Positions 31,904 to 33,585 of a stretch of 33,585 nt of DNA are shown here, piece by piece. The DNA lies in assembly GCA_029060725.1 (NCBI GenBank), contig JAIDTL010000091.1, positions 4,022-37,606 on the forward strand. The letters run 5' to 3'. Every line of letters begins with the position of its first letter. The first letter of the stretch is position 1. The notes beneath the pieces are model-generated. The model searched no databases, was not told where the DNA came from, and saw only the letters and a list, made by a program, of their open reading frames with translations. The position numbers and the translations under genes are program-made. This DNA is from Muribaculaceae bacterium (GTDB lineage Bacteria > Bacteroidota > Bacteroidia > Bacteroidales > Muribaculaceae).

Positions 31904-32254
31904 TTAGTATTCGCTTGGGGGTTGACGTTGGGGGCAACCGCGGATGAGGCATTTACGGGCTTCGGCTTCTGCAAGCCGGAGCTCGGCTTCGTGGCATTGA
32001 TGGATTTCGCCAATGCGGAGGGTCTGCTCTTTGCGGAGCTCGGCATAGATGGCGTCGATTTTGGCATCGCGCTCCGCCAGTCGTTTTTCAAGCCAATCAA
32101 TTTGGGATCGAGTCACTTGGTTTTCTGTGGCTTTGACATCAGCTTCTTCTTTTCGTCGGTCAATTTTTCTGTTTTGCCACCATTTTCCGATTTCGACAAG
32201 TCCTTGTATGCCACCAACTGTTCCAATGAGAGTGAGGATATCTGAAATATTCAT
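31904..32254 (-). CDS. Phage-type membrane-anchored coiled-coil protein, holin-position
   Basis: A 116-residue protein. The N-terminus (SDILTLIGTVGGIQGLVEI) is a short, weakly hydrophobic segment, followed by GKWWQNRK and a charged coiled coil at about 35-100 (QIDWLEKRLAERDAKIDAIY). The end, RKCLIRGCPQRQPPSEY, has two Cys and is like the C-terminus of proteins that sit near lysozyme genes in Bacteroides phages (recalled, not searched). A holin- or spanin-like role is likely but unproven. Same strand as the muramidase and spanin-like genes 21 kb away. -7 box TAATTTTG on its strand at 32277-32270. Confidence 0.72.
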   Translation of the reverse strand: MNISDILTLIGTVGGIQGLVEIGKWWQNRKIDRRKEEADVKATENQVTRSQIDWLEKRLAERDAKIDAIYAELRKEQTLRIGEIHQCHEAELRLAEAEARKCLIRGCPQRQPPSEY

Positions 32255-32317
32255 AAACTATTTTTTCTGCAAAATTACTTCGCAAAATCACCTAATATCC
32301 CTTATTGCACAAAATTT

Positions 32318-32605
32318 GGTTCTTCTTCAATATAGTATCAAGTTTATGTATAATGTAACTCCGACAATAGAAATTTTATGAATGCTTGATCAGATAATGG
32401 GAACACTGGTATTATGCGCAGATCTTATAGAAGCTCAGAACTGGCAGATTTTCACAGAATTAATCTCCAAATCTATCTCTTAAGCCTAATATATTAACTT
32501 AGAGTTTTGGCTTTGGTTTTTCGAGGGGCACAGATCTTTTCAGCACAGAATCATTTGATTAGGGTAGAGAAAATATAAATTTTCAGCTAAAGTGAAGAAA
32601 AAACC
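32318..32605. mobile_element. Diverged, shorter MITE, copy 3
   Basis: A 288-bp element with ends GGTTCTTCTTCAATATAG and AGTGAAGAAAAAACC. AAAATTT flanks both sides (32311-32317, 32606-32612), a 7-bp target duplication. Inside it shares GCAGATTTTCACAGA and TCAGCACAGA with copies 1 and 2 but little else. It lies about 40 bp beyond the -7 box of the holin-position gene, as copy 1 does for the spanin-like gene. Confidence 0.8.
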
Positions 32606-32660
32606 AAAATTTGGTGAGGGGCCCGCCTCCTATATACACCAAGAAAATTTTGAATAATTA

Positions 32661-32690
32661 TTGGGGTTTCGTGTTTTTTAGCTAATTTTG
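32661..32690 (+). promoter_or_regulatory. Promoter of the small membrane protein
   Basis: TTG (32661-32663) and TAATTTTG (32683-32690) are 19 bases apart, 33 bp before the ATG. Confidence 0.7.
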
Positions 32691-32723
32691 CAGACAGATC
32701 TACCATAAAAAGATAAAAACAAT

Positions 32724-33077
32724 ATGAATATCAAAGGAATTTGTGGGGCAGTGTTGGCATATATTGTAGGAATAGCTCGCGTTGCTGGAGGAGTAATCAG
32801 CATTAGTTCATCAACTTCGGCTACTGAGACTTGTGTTGGGGTCGTGCTTATTGCTGTAGGGCTATTTATATGTCTGAGTATGACGATGCTTTTGATAAAG
32901 CGATCGATGTCTTGGTTTATGATGCTGGCTCTATCTGTAATCTTATTCTGGCTGGATGGTCTTGTGAATGGATTCCTTCTATACGGACATCCTCAAATGT
33001 CAGGACAGATCATCAACCTCTGCTGTGTTATGGCAATATTGATGCTTTCCCGCCAGCTTGCTCAGAAAGGAACTTAA
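32724..33077 (+). CDS. Small polytopic membrane protein of unknown function
   Basis: A 117-residue hydrophobic protein with about four membrane helices: GAVLAYIVGIARVAGGVISI, CVGVVLIAVGLFICLSMTML, MSWFMMLALSVILFWLDGLV and IINLCCVMAILMLS. It ends in a short basic tail, RQLAQKGT. No family recognised. It has a clear promoter and no co-transcribed neighbour. A copy of the palindromic repeat begins two bases after the stop. Confidence 0.75.
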   Translation: MNIKGICGAVLAYIVGIARVAGGVISISSSTSATETCVGVVLIAVGLFICLSMTMLLIKRSMSWFMMLALSVILFWLDGLVNGFLLYGHPQMSGQIINLCCVMAILMLSRQLAQKGT

Positions 33078-33078
33078 G

Positions 33079-33115
33079 AATAGAGCATGCTCCGCATGCG
33101 CCCACGCGCGTCAAT
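33079..33115. repeat. Inverted single copy of the 43-bp palindromic repeat
   Basis: AATAGAGCATGCTCCGCATG, then CGCCCACGCGCGTCAAT: same sequence and orientation as 31188-31240. It abuts the stop codon of the membrane protein gene and could act as its terminator. Confidence 0.85.
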
Positions 33116-33143
33116 CATACCTGACGATGAATGTTATTATAGA

Positions 33144-33296
33144 ATTTAGGCGCAGAACTCTTCTTTTTCCCCGACGATGGTTGGAACCAGCAGATGTGGG
33201 CGCAGAAAGAATATCTAAATTGATATAAATAAATTCTGCGCCCCCTCTGCCAGTTCCAACCATCGTCGGAGCTAATAAAAAGTTCTGTGCCTAAAT
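33144..33296. repeat. 153-bp fold-back inverted repeat
   Basis: ATTTAGGCGCAGAACTCTT at 33144 faces AAGTTCTGTGCCTAAAT ending at 33296. Inside, GACGATGGTTGGAAC faces GTTCCAACCATCGTC, and GGGCGCAGAA faces TTCTGCGCCCC. Arms are about 60 bp. No ORF. Related TAGGCGCA and GGTTGGAACC words occur near 26046-26110. Confidence 0.9.
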
Positions 33297-33366
33297 ATCC
33301 ATATCACGAGTCAAAAGACCCCCCAAAAGTGTAATAATATCCCGTGTGTCCTTCTGTGATTCTAAT

Positions 33367-33585
33367 TCAGGCGTGGTCTTCATTTGATATCTGGATGACT
33401 TCCTCCGGAGTCATTCCATATTTCGTCGCAATAACATCTGCCGCGATACCCAGTGACAGCATAAAACGTATGCTGTCTTTCCTCTCTTTAGCACGACCCT
33501 CAGCACGGCCCTCAGCCAAGCCTTCTTGTCGACCTTTCTGTTCCCCATCCTGGAATGCACCCCGAATCTGGTTGAGGGTGTCACG
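33367..33585 (-). CDS. C-terminal part of Rpn-family PD-(D/E)XK nuclease/transposase-like protein (cut by window end)
   Basis: The last 72 codons of a gene entering from the right edge. The readable end has the Rpn-type tail: QKGRQEGLAEGRAEGRAKER followed by SIRFMLSLGIAADVIATKYG and MTPEEVIQI. Rpn proteins are PD-(D/E)XK nucleases found in many copies in Bacteroidales and linked to RecA-independent recombination. The catalytic domain lies outside the window, so its integrity cannot be judged. The stop codon is 70 bp from the fold-back repeat. Confidence 0.8.
   Translation of the reverse strand, partial: RDTLNQIRGAFQDGEQKGRQEGLAEGRAEGRAKERKDSIRFMLSLGIAADVIATKYGMTPEEVIQISNEDHA

Noticed and set aside
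31672..31947. 91-codon plus-strand reading frame
   Set aside because: It is the translation of the 43-bp tandem repeats and runs against the holin-position gene.

Overview
The window looks like a chromosomal segment from a member of the Bacteroidales, most likely close to Muribaculaceae. Promoters upstream of many genes have the Bacteroidetes form (a -7 element TAnnTTTG, sometimes with TTTG about 20 bases upstream). The protein set also fits: a DUF4421 protein, FdtA/FdtB sugar enzymes, a DUF6250/PL26-like lyase, an Rpn-type nuclease and a GH108 muramidase. The family placement is inference.

Region 1 (1-9545) is mostly ordinary chromosome. A minus-strand run carries hpf, fdtA, fdtB, mltG and a DUF4421 gene. 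A lone lipoprotein gene is on the plus strand. A second minus-strand run carries a large rhamnogalacturonan-lyase-like protein, tatA and tatC. A 4 x 41-bp tandem repeat opens the window.

Region 2 (9811-33585) is accessory. At its edges are phage-type lysis genes on the minus strand: a GH108 muramidase and a protein built like a unimolecular spanin at 9.8-11.0 kb, and a coiled-coil, holin-position protein at 31.9-32.3 kb. Between them lie about 21 kb of defence-like, RNA-repair and mobile genes: a GmrSD-like DUF262 pair, an IS1595-family element with two passenger genes and a folded RNA-like segment, RtcB, a WYL regulator with a DEDDh exonuclease, an Rnl2-type RNA ligase, two ATPases, a zinc peptidase, a PD-(D/E)XK nuclease and a phosphoesterase. 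Three copies of a short non-autonomous element (terminal inverted repeat GGTTCTTCTTCAA, 7-8 bp target duplications) sit in the island; one landed inside a palindrome that exists uninterrupted elsewhere in the window.

The main result is a predicted local regulon. Four promoters carry the same operator-like dyad (8-bp half-sites, 7-bp spacer; core TGTATC then AAAT), each ending exactly 7 bp before a TAnnTTTG box and each occupying the place of the -33 box. They belong to rtcB, the WYL-exonuclease operon, the large AAA+ ATPase gene at 28.9 kb, and an orphan promoter about 330 bp ahead of the DUF262 pair. I infer that the WYL protein controls all four, joining RNA repair to candidate defence genes. 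The rtcB leader also holds a 12-codon ORF overlapping a hairpin with a tRNA-anticodon-arm-like loop. No rRNA, tRNA or CRISPR array was seen.
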